NCBI GenBank assembly: GCA_016648135.1
Contig: JADDOH010008087.1
Coordinates: forward strand, 1 to 64,000
Length of the DNA stretch: 64,000 bases
Origin: Agrypnia vestita
Lineage: Eukaryota; Arthropoda; Insecta; Trichoptera; Phryganeidae
Direction of reading: 5' to 3'
A program made the translations under genes and the position numbers. The notes below the pieces were generated by a model, which had not been told where the DNA came from, searched no databases, and worked only from the letters and a program-made list of their open reading frames with translations. This document shows positions 56,201 to 64,000 of the stretch, piece after piece; the stretch's first letter is position 1, and each line of letters begins with the position of its first letter.

Positions 56201-59200
56201 TTCTACATGAGTAATAATTTCTCTTGAAAAACCACGTGAAAACTGTAAACTATCATTATTGTAAAAAAAGTATTTACCTATTAAATAAATAAATAAATAA
56301 ATTAAAGGAGGTATCTTGGCGCAACTTTGGAAAACTTTTAATGCACTTTTTGTAGTCATGAACAGGAGTCTTAAAATTTTATTTAAAAAATTATCATTTT
56401 GATATCTGGTAGATGGTTTATTTACTATTTTTATTATTCTTGAAAAAGTCTGAAAATTACTATTCTTAAAAAAATCACAGCTCAGTCGATATCTTGTCAA
56501 GAGAAAATAAATACTGCTGCTTATTATTCTTCTCGTGCTTTACCAAATCAGAAAAAATATTGTGTACTTATCAAGTTCTTGTAACTAACCCCTTGTGTAC
56601 GTATTAAGTTCTTGTAACTAACCCCTTGTGTACGTATTAAGTTCCTGTAACTACCCCCTGATGTGTGGGTAATTAGTGTTTGTCGGTTTGCAGGCGGTTT
56701 CAACGTCGAGCAGCTCGACCAGGTGGCTCGCTGCCTGTACGACAACTACGGTCCGTGCGTGAAGCTGGCCGGGGTGTTCGGCAGACCGGACATGCTGTTC
56801 GTCGCGGACCCTGACGACATCGAGATGGTGTTCAGAACCGAGGACCAGCATCCGCACAGGTCAGTCCTACTCCTCCGACCGCAGTCTTCGAGTCAGCGTG
56901 GCAGCGTGTAATTGGCAAGAATCTAGAAATACACCGATTGTGCCTGGTCCTAAATAACTACATTTGTTCTCATTTCCCTCTTCCACTATTATCTTATTGA
57001 GAGATTCAACTTATTGTTTACAAAGCAGCGGTTTATATATTTATATTTATTCTTGTGCCCTATCGATTCAACGGTCCTTGACTATCATCATCTTATTTAC
57101 GGCGGCGCGGAATAGCTCTACAGTAGACGGGCCAAACCTCTGTCTGTCTCAGGTTTTACAGCCAAGATATTCTCCTTCTTCCAGAGCTTTGACTTCGTAT
57201 CGATTTCGTTCTTCTCTGGATATCTCATCACTCATACTAAATATTGAAATTTTTGGATTTTGTTATTTTAATTACTTCTTTCTCTCTATTCATTCGAACC
57301 ATAACATCTTCATTCGTAACTCTGTTCACACATATTATTTTAAGTATTCTTCTGTAGATCCACATCTTGATTATAATCCTTCCATTTCTAAGCATTCATC
57401 CTTCCAATTCTTAAAATCGGAAGATAAGATAAGATAAGAATAAAGAAATGTACTCTCAAGTGATAGTCAATGTTGGGGGGACCTGAAACGACCCTAGGAG
57501 AAGAAGAGAAGATGATTTCTTAAAATAATATCGAGAACATTCGAAATCAAAGTATCATTTCTTTATTCAGAAATATTTTTATGGAATTATTATGTATTAT
57601 TAAGGTGCCAGTCACTTAAAATAAAAGTACAAGTCACTATGGCGTCTCACGTTGACCGGAAACTCATTAGACTCATTCGTATATTTTGCCTTCGTCATTA
57701 GTAAGAATGGGCGGTACATGGAAATTATCATTGTTTCGAGTATTACATGGAGTTCACACGTGTTCTATTCTGCTGTGTTGTATTCTGTTGTGATAATAAT
57801 AGGCCTATTACGAGAACACCGTATCCGTGAGATGGTCGTCACTGCTTCCAGGGTTGTTATAGGGAAATTTTGAGCTCTTTGTGGATCAATCCGTGCTCCT
57901 TCTTTAGAATGAGGACTTTCACTATTATTAAGGAGGCTATTTTCAGCTAAGCATATTTTATTCGTGGCGTGTTGCCTAAATAATTAATAATAAAAATAAA
58001 CATTGTAAGTTGCAGTCTAAATTTAAAAAAAGTATCCACAATACATAACGCAATTATATTATTTATTGATTTGGCATTAACTTTGTAGAATGACATTTGA
58101 CATGACTGAGTTGTTTCATGCGGCTGTGAATAGAATCATGATCATCAATATGTTAGTCGACATTCAACCCGAGATGGCACTACAAGAATAAGATAATTGA
58201 AAATTAAATTTTTTGACTATTTAGATTTAAGATATACAGGGTTATATGGAAAATATTAATAACCTCGCAGGACTATATTCGTGCCTTGATTTTGAGTCGA
58301 AAATGTTCAAGCTATCATGACCTAATATCAATAGTTATGGAGATATGTGACATCTAAATTTGCATTTTTTTTTCAATATGTCTGACTTGTTTTTTGTAAA
58401 ACTATAATTACAGTAACCTATATAAATTACGAAAAATTCATGATTTCAATGTTTTCCAATTGGAATTGAAAGGTTTTTATTATTTTATTTGATTTGTATT
58501 AAAGGGAATGAATTTTTCACATGAGATATAAGTTACTGTAATGATAGTCCAACGTTTTACGAAAAACAAGTCAGAAATATTGAAAAAAAATGTAAACTTT
58601 GATGTCGCATATCTCCATAACTCATTGGTCATAATAGCTTGAACATTTTCGACTCATAATCAAGGCAGAAATATAGTTCTGCGAGGTTATCAATGTTTAC
58701 CAAATAACCCTGTATATACTCATTAATCAAACTCTGGGATTTTAAAATATATACATATATATGAGATTTTTGTACTAACATAGTGATTACAGTCTATCAG
58801 GAGCCCAGACAACGGAAGCGGTGGCTGCACCACAGTGGGATGAGATCAATGAATGAATCTTACGTTGTTTTTTCATCTTTCAGACCATCCATGCCTTCTC
58901 TGATGTATTACAAGAATGTGCTCAGAAAAGACTTCTTCAGCAAGTATGGCGGGGTTCTCAGTGTGTAAGTTCAAACCTTTCATATTTGAAGACCACACGG
59001 CAAGAAGTTGTTAACTAAATTTTTTTTCAAAAATGAGTTAATAAGTCCTCTAAACTAAATATTGTACGCTCTTTGGAAATAAATTCAGAACTTGAAAATA
59101 ATTAGAACATGTTCAAATCATACGGATGAACATGTTAACAACACTTTTTCATAAAAATCAAATCCGTTATTAATGGGAAGAACATGTTATCTTCAATAAA

Positions 59201-61805
59201 TAACATGTTCATGCCATCATTTTGAAATTAACATGCCTTTTAATTTGGTTGAAATATTTATGGTTAATATAAATTTTATTCTGGCAGTACTGTCATATGT
59301 TTGTTTTTATTTGAAGACTATTATAATAAGTACTTATATATTATTTTTCAATAATTTTAAATGGTACATCCCTTGTTTTGTATTATTAATTAACATGCCA
59401 GGTGTTTTATAATTTTGGATAATGGATGGCAAAAGCATTTGAAGGGTTGTTTGATGTTCGTGTTTTACCAATTTTAAAAAGGTGTTATTCTATTAAAAAT
59501 GAGTTCCAGAGGCGAAAAAATGGTGGCTAACTACATTTTTATTAGGGAAAATTAATATATTTATATTTTTTGTGCATAAATGCGTTTTTTTTACTTTGTA
59601 AATACTTTTTTGATATTTTAGTGACATAAAGCAATATAAATTAATCTTGAATTAGCAATAAAACATATTTTTCAAAGGCGAAATGCAAATGTCTAATTAT
59701 CTCAAAATGACTTGAATGTTAGTTAACAACTTTTTGCCATGGGGTCTTCATTTATTTATCCATGAATTGATACACTGCTACATGGCACCAGCTCTCTGGG
59801 GTAACCCTAACTTGAGCTAGAAAACAATATTATTTATATCTGCATACAATAGAAATTACATGTAATTACGTCTCCACGAAAAGGCAGCTTGCATGTCTCG
59901 AGGGAGTATCCGCGAATGACGTCATCAAAAAAATTGTGCCCTGTAACACAATTTTCACCCGAAGGTTTATTACCGTCCATTGCTGGATGGAGGCTTCCTC
60001 AAGTGTGTCATGCATGAAATGTTATAATAATTAATCGCTTGTATTCCGACCAGTACTCTCAAGTATGCATACGCATATGTAGGTAATACTATCTCTTTTT
60101 TTACTCCCTTTGTATTAACTCGTGGCGTCTGCTTGCTTCTTGTCATCTTGTCTGACGAAAAAACTTTGGATCCATTTTAAACCTCTTTCCCGTGATCCAA
60201 TCGAGCTGAAACTTTGCAAGCAGACTCGTGGCGACGATCAAGAAGATCAATCAAATTTTCTTAAAAAAAAAATTAATAATTTTTTGGATTTTTCAAATTT
60301 TGATTGCTTTTTTCGTACAACTTATTAAGTTGTATGAAAATATTTCAACGCGTCTGGTAGACGCGAAACCTGATTATAGTGTAATTTTGGATTTTTGGTA
60401 ATTTTTTATTACTCCCTTTCGTAGCGTCGCCCGACCGAGGCCCAACGCGTAGGTTAAGCGAAAAAAAAATGTTTCAACTAGTAAATGAGAAAGGGAGTAT
60501 AATAAAAACTTGGTTTTTATGGGTTACATATTATATTGGATATTGGTTTTTATTATTATTTATCTTACAATTTTTAGTTAAGAAAATATTTTTTACATAC
60601 AGAAGATTTAGATACATTAGATATGTTAAATTGAGATATATTTTAATGTTTTAATATTTGTTACTTAATATATTTATTATAATGCATGTTATTTTTAATA
60701 TTTCTCTGTAAAGATATTACCATTTATTTCCCGTTTTTGTAATGACACTTTTTACCATAAATAAATAAATAAATATCTGCTGAGTTAGGTTGTCGGACTA
60801 GATTATTCAATTTGAAATGTTTCCTAGAGCGAGTAGATCGACTCTAGATACGCAGTTATTTACTCGTAAAAAGACATCAACGCGCGGAGAAGAAAGAATA
60901 ATGAGAATGTTGCATTTACGCATCATGCTACAGAAGTATTTTTTTTTATAAATAAATATTTGATTAAGAGATATGTAACTTGGAATAGCAGGCAATTTAA
61001 CGTGCAATTAAAAAAGCTCAATATGTAAAAATACACAAAAATACCACTCCCACATTCAACCTTACTTAAAATCAGTATATGGTTTCTTAATATTAGCGAT
61101 TCTATACAGTTATAATGAATAAAAATGATAGCAACTTTAAGACCCTTATCTCGATCAAGGTATAAAGACAGTGACTGCAATATTTTTATTTATTTATTAA
61201 CTATAAAAGCCCTAGTGGGCTTTTACAGTACGAGAAAATTAAAAGGATTTTTGTATATCTAACACAAAACACGTTTTACCGTAAATAATTAAAAATAATA
61301 ATATAAAAAGAACATATTTAAGATAAATGAACAATATACATATAAACGATGATAAGTAGGTCCACAAGCAAACAGTAATAATTATAATTAGAGCCCTTTA
61401 AAATAAAGATAATCAAACCTATACTAGATAAATAAGATAAGCAGATAAATAAACCAAAAAAAATATATAAAAGAAAGAAGACAAAAGAGAAGAAAAGAAA
61501 AAAAAAAGAAAAGAGAGAGAAAAAGAAAAAAGATTTTTTTTGTCACGTATACGGTCTTCTTGGTTAGGTTACCCTTGTTAAGGAGTTAGGGAGGTATGTT
61601 ATATCAAAATATTTGAATGCATGGACAGAAACTGTCAAAACTTCCATTGACAAAGGCTGTATGCTGAGTATTCTTGTTTGTGTTAAAGTCAAGGAGAAGT
61701 TTGGAGCTCCTTCCGCACCAAGGTCCAGCAACCCATGCTGCAGCCGCGGACCGCCAAACTCTACGTGGGTGCTATAGAAGAAGCCGCCATGGCCTTGGTT
61801 GAAAG
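44203..61805 (+). CDS. Mitochondrial-clan cytochrome P450, 5' part of gene (4 coding exons, incomplete)
   Basis: Joining 44240-44483, 56694-56859, 58884-58964 and 61689-61805 gives one open frame of 202 codons plus 2 bases, with GT-AG introns of phase 1, 2, 2 and an open phase-2 donor at the end. Residues 1-30 are rich in Arg/Lys, as in a mitochondrial presequence. Residues 63-72 (PGPTPMPVIG) are the Pro-rich hinge. The segment around 138-160 (PSMPSLMYYK, LRKDFF) and the C-helix W169-SSF-R173 (WxxxR, heme propionate contact) followed by MLQPRTAKLY are typical of insect mitochondrial P450s such as the CYP301, CYP49 and CYP12/333 groups. I cannot choose among these, so no symbol is given. Full-length members have about 500 residues, so over half is missing to the right (I-helix, ExxR, heme-Cys). 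An acceptor at 44201-44202 suggests an upstream non-coding exon. Exons are GC-rich against AT-rich introns. Expected role: membrane-associated mitochondrial monooxygenase using adrenodoxin-type electron transfer (family knowledge). Confidence 0.9.
44240..44483 (+). CDS. P450 exon 1 (start codon, presequence, Pro-rich hinge)
   Basis: The ATG at 44240 is the first in the exon, whose probable acceptor (ttgcag) ends at 44202, leaving 37 bases of 5' UTR. It encodes 81 codons plus one base. The N-terminus has seven basic residues in the first 27, followed by a spacer and the hinge VPGPTPMPVIGNNW. The donor is G|gtaagaa at 44484. The reading frame would continue 23 more codons into the intron before a stop, but the P450 match ends exactly at the donor. 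Confidence 0.88.
44544..44643 (+). promoter_or_regulatory. Cluster of five GCATGC words in P450 intron 1
   Basis: GCATGC at 44544, 44581, 44596, 44623 and 44638, beginning 60 bases after the exon 1 donor. GCAUG is the binding word of RBFOX splicing factors (family knowledge); whether it acts here is inference. Confidence 0.35.
44845..45332. repeat. Inverted-end element (TAGxGAATGCAATCC)
   Basis: Begins TAGGGAATGCAATCCCG and ends ggattgcattcgcta (inverted TAGCGAATGCAATCC), with additional inner inverted words (gggattgatc, ggatcccg). ~490 bp, hAT-like ends, but no 8-bp duplication found. Confidence 0.5.
45563..45937 (+). promoter_or_regulatory. Heat-shock-type promoter or LTR-like segment without a gene
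   Basis: Heat-shock element units (nGAAn/nTTCn) occur at 45633-45645 (GAA-TTC-GAA, perfect), 45668-45675 (TTC-GAA), 45703-45720 (GAA....GAA-TTC) and 45733-45750 (GAA-gTC-GAg-TTC). They are followed by TATAAATA at 45770-45777 and a GC-rich start region (ggcgcgcccgggag). No ORF follows. The segment begins TGTAACC and ends TTGTAACA, so it could be a solo LTR, but no flanking duplication is visible. It lies within P450 intron 1, same strand. Confidence 0.45.
46040..46715 (+). mobile_element. LINE 3' end with frameshifted ORF2 C-terminus
   Basis: 46075-46187 encodes RSFSCLDKLETRRIVTDFLF, LHKLINYRLSSTTRTHLL in one frame. Near 46180 the reading moves to the next frame with RVPSRITRSHAIFAVETAAT, NYFFNSPQQRLPRLANRYEQ and KHILKGVLKDY, ending at 46379. 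LETRR...D..FL.KL.N and R.TR....F R. are jockey/I-type LINE features. The 3' UTR ends with taaaagccctatagggcgtt, also seen reversed at 61190-61225. Confidence 0.6.
46775..47469 (-). mobile_element. PIF/Harbinger-type element, non-autonomous
   Basis: Ends GCGCTTGTTCAGACAtAGCGGG / its inverse CCCGCTGTGTCTGAACAAGCGC, flanked by TAA at 46772-46774 and 47470-47472. The 3-bp TWA duplication with GC-rich ends fits PIF/Harbinger. 695 bp. Confidence 0.75.
47035..47226 (-). pseudogene. MADF (Myb/SANT-like) protein remnant inside the Harbinger element
   Basis: Minus-strand codons MVMDRFDTEFFIDEVEKRP, VIWDLQCEDYSNMPRTK and SWWRYLEMV. The F-I-x-x-V-x-x-R-P-V-I-W-D-x-x-x-x-D-Y-x-N...K...W pattern is the MADF DNA-binding domain, which PIF/Harbinger elements encode in their second protein. 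Only the first ~50 residues remain, ending in a Lys-rich tail and stop. The DDE transposase is absent. Confidence 0.65.
47480..48290. other. Unassigned
   Basis: 47500-47765 is less AT-rich, with open frames on both strands (for example minus-strand VPALINFVRALNDLGFGNIR). No family recognised. 47770-48290 is AT-rich. Confidence 0.35.
48291..48366. repeat. Two-unit ~38-bp tandem repeat
   Basis: tcgcaatatattacttgtaa ataaacactttattatcg followed by a near copy (tcgcaatatattactcgtat). Confidence 0.6.
48799..49365 (-). mobile_element. hAT-like non-autonomous element, copy 3
   Basis: Minus strand begins TAGTGATGGGTCCGC (49365) and ends at cccttcgcta (48799), with exact 8-bp duplications TTCCAAGG at 48791-48798 and 49366-49373. 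Contains a run of 12 G at 49065-49076 on the plus strand. Same family as 22051-22556. Confidence 0.88.
49790..50285 (-). repeat. tRNA-like repeats (family F), two copies
   Basis: tRNA-like minus-strand units at 49848-49922 (complete) and 50231-50280 (cut off at ctatccggcgca). Each is preceded by the same flank (ttaatcaattagaaagacat, aaatccacgaaaaaatat) as the copy at 21399. Between them lie other family F arms (gaacaaagttctgtg at 50152). Confidence 0.6.
50585..50710 (+). mobile_element. LINE 3' UTR relative
   Basis: gcaggtcgaagacacttgta, attgtgctgtaagtgtctca and taaataaa parallel the 3' UTR at 13110-13235 and 41885-41995 but are more diverged: a sister family. Confidence 0.45.
50711..51924. 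other. Unassigned, with a GC-richer island
   Basis: 51180-51560 is GC-richer (cacacgctccgcgtgcgctc, a short hairpin) and has open frames on both strands with no recognised domain. 51845-51870 is a (TTTACG)4-like microsatellite. Confidence 0.4.
51925..52318 (-). mobile_element. LINE 3' end, minus strand
   Basis: The minus strand ends with aataaagttatatttatttatt. Upstream is an open frame (52318 to stop at 52164) reading DEYYDGSLREMRERIYSSGN, ILILEAHLTPTSSIDAHWK. A short C-terminus followed by a 3' UTR and A-rich tail suggests a truncated LINE or a processed copy of an unknown gene. Confidence 0.35.
52465..52760 (-). repeat. Family H/Q repeat, contiguous copy
   Basis: ggcgtgcggcgactttggaa, cacccggcggtagcccctcg, cctgtcattcagt runs directly into ataatgaaccgatattaccg and gcgacagggacgccctccct. 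This is the uninterrupted form of 37350-38355. Confidence 0.55.
53361..53693 (-). repeat. Family A repeat, copy 7
   Basis: Minus strand from aaaaactaacccataaaaac to gaaagggtgtaataag with the cgtcgccacgagtcatcc core. 52761-53360 before it is AT-rich spacer. Confidence 0.6.
53925..54060. repeat. Family E inverted copy
   Basis: gccgtgtatctgacctctct, ggccgacgtttcggatccca and reverse-strand counterpart gatccgaaacgtcggtcagt. Both hammerhead-like cores are damaged (CTGATGG on the plus side, ATGATGA on the minus side). Confidence 0.55.
54182..54216. repeat. Perfect 14-bp hairpin between direct repeats
   Basis: aaccgtcgttatac, loop gaagtcg, exact reverse complement. The word gatcgtagaacaat occurs on both sides (about 54063 and 54227). 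Confidence 0.6.
54217..55679. other. Unassigned spacer
   Basis: 54440-54475 repeats the end of family E (cggcaaaatatcccagaaaa). 54912-55181 is an open frame without a recognised domain. Otherwise AT-rich. Confidence 0.4.
55680..55760 (+). ncRNA. Hammerhead ribozyme-like motif with Penelope-like tail
   Basis: Stem I TATC, CTGACGA (55687-55693), stem II aggggc / gccct around catat, GAAAC (55710-55714), helix III ACATGT, T at the cleavage position, GATA closing stem I. Downstream gtggtgaaaaccaagtttat matches the arm ends of 37570-38040. Confidence 0.55.
55761..56569. other. AT-rich intron sequence
   Basis: 56280-56300 has an (AAAT)n run that may be the antisense tail of a LINE, with a minus-strand open frame at 56192-56500 of no known family. 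Confidence 0.35.
56570..56668. repeat. 33-bp minisatellite, three units, before exon 2
   Basis: Units at 56570-56602, 56603-56635 and 56636-56668 (attaagttcttgtaactaac..). Units 1 and 2 differ by about one base; unit 3 is more diverged. It ends 25 bases before the exon 2 acceptor. Confidence 0.75.
56694..56859 (+). CDS. P450 exon 2
   Basis: The exon lies between acceptor tttgcag (ending 56693) and donor CAG|gtcagt (56860). It adds 54 codons between two split codons. The encoded stretch has the A-helix/beta-1 character of P450s: LYDNYGP, then GRPDMLFVADPDDIEMVFR. It is strongly GC-rich compared with the intron around it. A three-unit minisatellite ends about 25 bases upstream of the acceptor. 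Confidence 0.9.
56860..58235. other. P450 intron 2 sequence
   Basis: 56964-57437 is an open frame of 157 codons with no domain and no codon bias; the antisense strand has tcaaagctctggaagaagga and gatgatgatagtcaaggacc, which resembles a LINE 3' end. The remainder shows nothing. Confidence 0.35.
58236..58713. mobile_element. Foldback element (family B), copy 5
   Basis: acagggttatatggaaaata at the left, caaataaccctgt at the right, centre ttttccaattggaattg. Inside P450 intron 2, ending 170 bp before exon 3. Confidence 0.75.
58884..58964 (+). CDS. P450 exon 3
   Basis: A short exon of 81 bases between acceptor ttctttcag-type tract (cag ending 58883) and donor gt|gtaagt. It completes the split Arg codon from exon 2 and encodes PSMPSLMYYKNVLRKDFF and GGVLSV, the B to B' region of insect mitochondrial P450s. 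It ends in phase 2 (the GT of a Val codon). The true donor is the GTAAGT at 58965, since reading on would hit TAA at once. Confidence 0.9.
58986..59752. repeat. Inverted-end element in P450 intron 3
   Basis: Left end gaagaccacacggcaagaag, ttgttaactaa; right end ttagttaacaactttttgcc, atggggtcttc. Inside, aacatgtt words recur at about 59108, 59130, 59183 and 59205. Non-coding, ~760 bp. Confidence 0.55.
59753..60097. other. Unassigned intron sequence
   Basis: 59915-59930 holds tgacgtca (CRE-like palindrome). tccattgctggatggaggct at 59978 is a small hairpin. No gene. Confidence 0.35.
60098..60530 (-). repeat. Family A repeat, copy 8, composite
   Basis: Two minus-strand portions, 60098-60300 (cgtggcgtctgcttgcttct ... 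gactcgtggcgacgat) and 60301-60530 (gtagcgtcgcccgaccgagg ... aaaacttggtttttatgggt), joined with a partial duplication. Confidence 0.6.
60531..61187. other. AT-rich intron sequence
   Basis: 60758-60776 has an ataaataaataaataa tail that may end a plus-strand LINE 3' UTR. Nothing else recognised. Confidence 0.35.
61188..61545 (-). mobile_element. LINE 3' UTR, minus strand
   Basis: tttatttatttattaactataaaagccctagtgggc is the reverse of the 3' end at 46665-46715. It continues as A-rich sequence to about 61545, 140 bp before exon 4. Confidence 0.5.
61689..61805 (+). CDS. P450 exon 4 (C-helix, WxxxR)
   Basis: The exon follows a pyrimidine-rich tract ending gttaaag and begins in phase 2, so the Val split across exons 3 and 4 is restored (GGVLSVQGEVWSSFR). 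The C-helix motif WSSFR meets WxxxR, and MLQPRTAKLY is the usual continuation in this clan. The donor AG|gtaaga is at 61806. I found no later P450-like exon in the remaining 2.2 kb. Confidence 0.88.
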
Positions 61806-61910
61806 GTAAGACTATAGCGGAGACAATTGTAACTTCAGATGAATATTTAATTTACGAATGGAAAAAAACGAAGTGAAAATACTGAACCTACGAGATCTTA
61901 ATAGGTGCAC

Positions 61911-62789
61911 CCATAAGTAATCAATTATTTAAGTGGCAACAAAAAAGAATTTAACTACATTTAATATAGTGTAGAGCGGTAGTGTAGCAAGAAATGAAGC
62001 ACTCCATATTATTAGAATTTTATTGATATCGATTATTGATTTAAGAACTTTGAAATTGGTATATATATGTATGTGTATTTATTGTCGATTTTTTATGGTA
62101 TATTTTATTTTAACTATTTAATAACTGTTCTTTTCTCATTTTTTCTTTATTACTTTAATTATTTCTCTTTTTCTTTTCCTTTTTTATATTTTCTCTCCAT
62201 GTACAATACAACATGTATGTAATTTTCAAACTATATGGCGGACCAGCTCTTGCGCTAAAAACCTGGTTACGCTGGAATAAACATAATTATTATTATTAAT
62301 TTTATTTTTAATCTATTTAATATCTATCGTTATCTAGAACCTTTTGCCATCTTAATGGTAGACTTTTAAGAATAATGTGCTTCTAGGTGTTTTTAAAGCG
62401 TCATTATCAAACCCTACCGGGCGCCCACTTCGATCGCTATCAGACAAGTCAAAATCACCATCGGAAAATTTTCTAAACCAACGTTGGCACTTATTTACTT
62501 TCAATACTTCTCCATACACATCACAAATTTTCTTTGTTGCAACCGTTGCATTAACACCCGATCGAAAATGAAACAGCATGCAATGACGCAAATGTTCTTC
62601 AGTTAGTTGATTGTCCGCCATTTTACAACAGAGTAGGTAATAAAAAAAATAAATTTAATTGTCACAAGTCACAAGACCACGGATTATAATATTATGTATA
62701 AAACATTTCTTTACACGTTCACTTTACTGAGCTTGACTGAAGCAAACATTCCACACCAAAAATAATTGATTACTAATGGGTGCACCTAT
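61911..62789 (-). mobile_element. mariner element with internal deletion
   Basis: Ends ATAGGTGCACCCATAAGTAA and inverse ATAGGTGCACCCATTAGTAA, with TA duplications at 61909-61910 and 62790-62791. 879 bp, against ~1.3 kb for an intact element. A segment around 62210-62300 (tggcggaccagctcttgcgc, cgctggaataaacataatta) looks like an unrelated LINE 3' end inserted or captured inside. Confidence 0.85.
62352..62621 (-). pseudogene. mariner transposase N-terminus, truncated
   Basis: Begins MADNQLTEEHLRHCMLFHF, then the helix-turn-helix region with KKICDVYGEVLKVNKCQRW, WFRKFSDGDFDLSDSDRSG and GRP. About 80 residues match the mariner DNA-binding half. It then runs out of frame and ends; the DD34D catalytic domain is deleted apart from a possible remnant near 62345. 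Different mariner lineage from the copy at 4042-5365. Confidence 0.8.
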
Positions 62790-62791
62790 TA

Positions 62792-63320
62792 TTAATTGGC
62801 ACAAAATAAAAATGTTTTCTCATTTAATATTTTAGTTTTAATCTTTATTTGAATTTTGTTTAAATGACGCATGTGTACGGATGAGATTCGCCTCGAATGC
62901 GTGTAAAGGACATTGCAGATTTGAGTGCGAAGGAGTCTAAGAATCATTGTCTCATGTATTTTATGTGTGCAGTGCAGTGCAGTAGGTGCAGACTTTTACC
63001 GACAAAATCTCTGAGAAGAGATATTAAAGACTTTTGTGGACATACGAGATTTGATAAAAAAAGGACGCGAAGTTCTCGAACTCTATTTTTTTAGTCCAGC
63101 TGTCGCATTTTTTTTTCTTGTGTTGATAAACTTTGCCCTAAAACGTGTAGCCAAATTAGATGCTCACTTTCTTGTTGGCTCTCGAAAAGCTGTTTTGGTG
63201 TGCCCGGTGATTTTTTATTTACGGCAAAAAAACCAATGATTTCCAAATTTCTGGTCAAAAACAACACCGTTCGGATGCTTCACAAAATATAATTTTCCAA
63301 GGTTCACAAACTCTTTTTTT
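62792..63320. other. Unassigned
   Basis: Open frames around 62897-63239 have no recognised domain. No P450-like exon seen. Confidence 0.4.
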
Positions 63321-63495
63321 AAATAGAGATGCGAACAAGGAATACGTGTCACATCAATATCTTACTATTTTCAAAGTAAGCTAAACGCCTGTGCAATGAA
63401 AAAAGGACTAACTTGCTGCTATGGAGTGAGGTTCGAACCCGCGACCTTTGGATCACGAAACGAGAGTCCTAACCACAAGACCAACAAGCTACTCT
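63321..63495 (-). mobile_element. tRNA-derived SINE (family G), copy 2
   Basis: Minus strand: tagcttgttggtcttgtggt, taggactctcgtttcgtgat, B box ggttcgaacctcac, and 3' end cgtattccttgttcgcatct ctattt plus A tail. Confidence 0.65.
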
Positions 63496-63664
63496 TTCAC
63501 AAAAAAGTTTCGATTTCAGTTTTTTCAGTATTATGATTTATGCAGATACATTATTTTAGGTTTAACTCATCGATATGTTGAGGAAGAAACCTCGGCCTCT
63601 TCCGGAAGTTCATACCGGTGTGGATGTCGAGTTGGGAGCTGTTTGTGGATGATTATGGTCTACG

Positions 63665-63848
63665 ACTAGCTTGTTGGTCTTGCAGTTAGGACTCTCGCCT
63701 CGTGATCCAAAGGTCGCAGGTTCGATCTCACTCCAGACAAGCATGTTAGTCCTATTTTCATAGCACAAGTGTTTAGCCTAATTTGAAAAAAGAAAGAATA
63801 TTGATGTGACACGAATTCCGTGTCACATCTCTATTAAAAAAAAAATAT
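63665..63848 (+). mobile_element. tRNA-derived SINE (family G), copy 3
   Basis: tagcttgttggtcttgcagt, aggactctcgcctcgtgatc, ggttcgatctcact, body catagcacaagtgtttag, 3' end attccgtgtcacatctctat plus A tail. Inverted with respect to copy 2, 170 bp away. The final 63849-64000 shows nothing recognisable. Confidence 0.65.
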
Positions 63849-64000
63849 ATATATCTGTCGGTTTTTTTCAGTCTCAATCAGTATCTCAGTCTTTTCCATC
63901 CTCTTGTACTATCCTTCCTTTAAAGGTAGTGTCATTCTCTCTCCTCCTCATTGTCGTCTTTTCCCCACTCCGCTTTAAACTTCGTAGTTTTTGGTGGTGA

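Noticed and set aside
56964..57437. A 157-codon open frame as a host gene
   Set aside because: Low-complexity Ser/Ile/Phe-rich translation, no domain, inside a P450 intron, and the antisense strand resembles LINE 3' sequence.
59915..59930. CRE-like TGACGTCA as a regulatory site
   Set aside because: A single 8-bp palindrome in an intron is expected by chance and has no supporting context.

Overview
The window is AT-rich, intron-containing animal DNA, almost certainly from an insect. The evidence is a mitochondrial-clan cytochrome P450 with GT-AG introns, short runs of the insect telomere unit (TTAGG/CCTAA), and a dense mix of mariner, Helitron, hAT, PIF/Harbinger, Penelope-like and non-LTR elements. 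The order cannot be fixed from sequence alone; Lepidoptera or a similarly repeat-rich insect would fit.

Only one host gene is supported: the 5' part of a P450 on the + strand. Its four coding exons (44240-44483, 56694-56859, 58884-58964, 61689-61805) join in frame to 202 codons, covering an Arg-rich N-terminus, the Pro-rich hinge and the C-helix WxxxR motif. The I-helix, ExxR and heme-Cys exons are not in the window, so the gene continues to the right. Intron 1 is 12.2 kb and carries a GCATGC cluster, an orphan promoter with heat-shock elements and a TATA box, a PIF/Harbinger element with a MADF-type coding remnant, a hAT element, tRNA-like repeats and, just before exon 2, a 33-bp minisatellite.

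The left 44 kb holds no host gene that I can recognise. By region: 0-10 kb has LINE 3' fragments, two Helitrons, a mariner with a broken transposase and two foldback elements. 9.5-16 kb has a hAT element split by a solo LTR, two more Helitrons and SINEs. 16-17.3 kb has a Penelope-like coding remnant beside an inverted repeat. 17-32 kb has ACTCCC-type repeats, a tRNA-like palindrome and a second hAT. 30-42 kb and 55.7 kb have inverted repeats with hammerhead ribozyme-like cores, plus LINE 3' ends. 58-64 kb (inside and after the P450 exons) has foldback elements, a deleted mariner and an inverted SINE pair.

The most interesting signal is a set of CUGANGA - stem II hairpin - GAAA cores in at least five unrelated-looking repeat families. 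Stem II, stem I and a self-complementary helix III are each preserved with different bases. This is the layout known for hammerhead ribozymes of Penelope-like retroelements, and a Penelope-type C-terminus lies next to one of these families.
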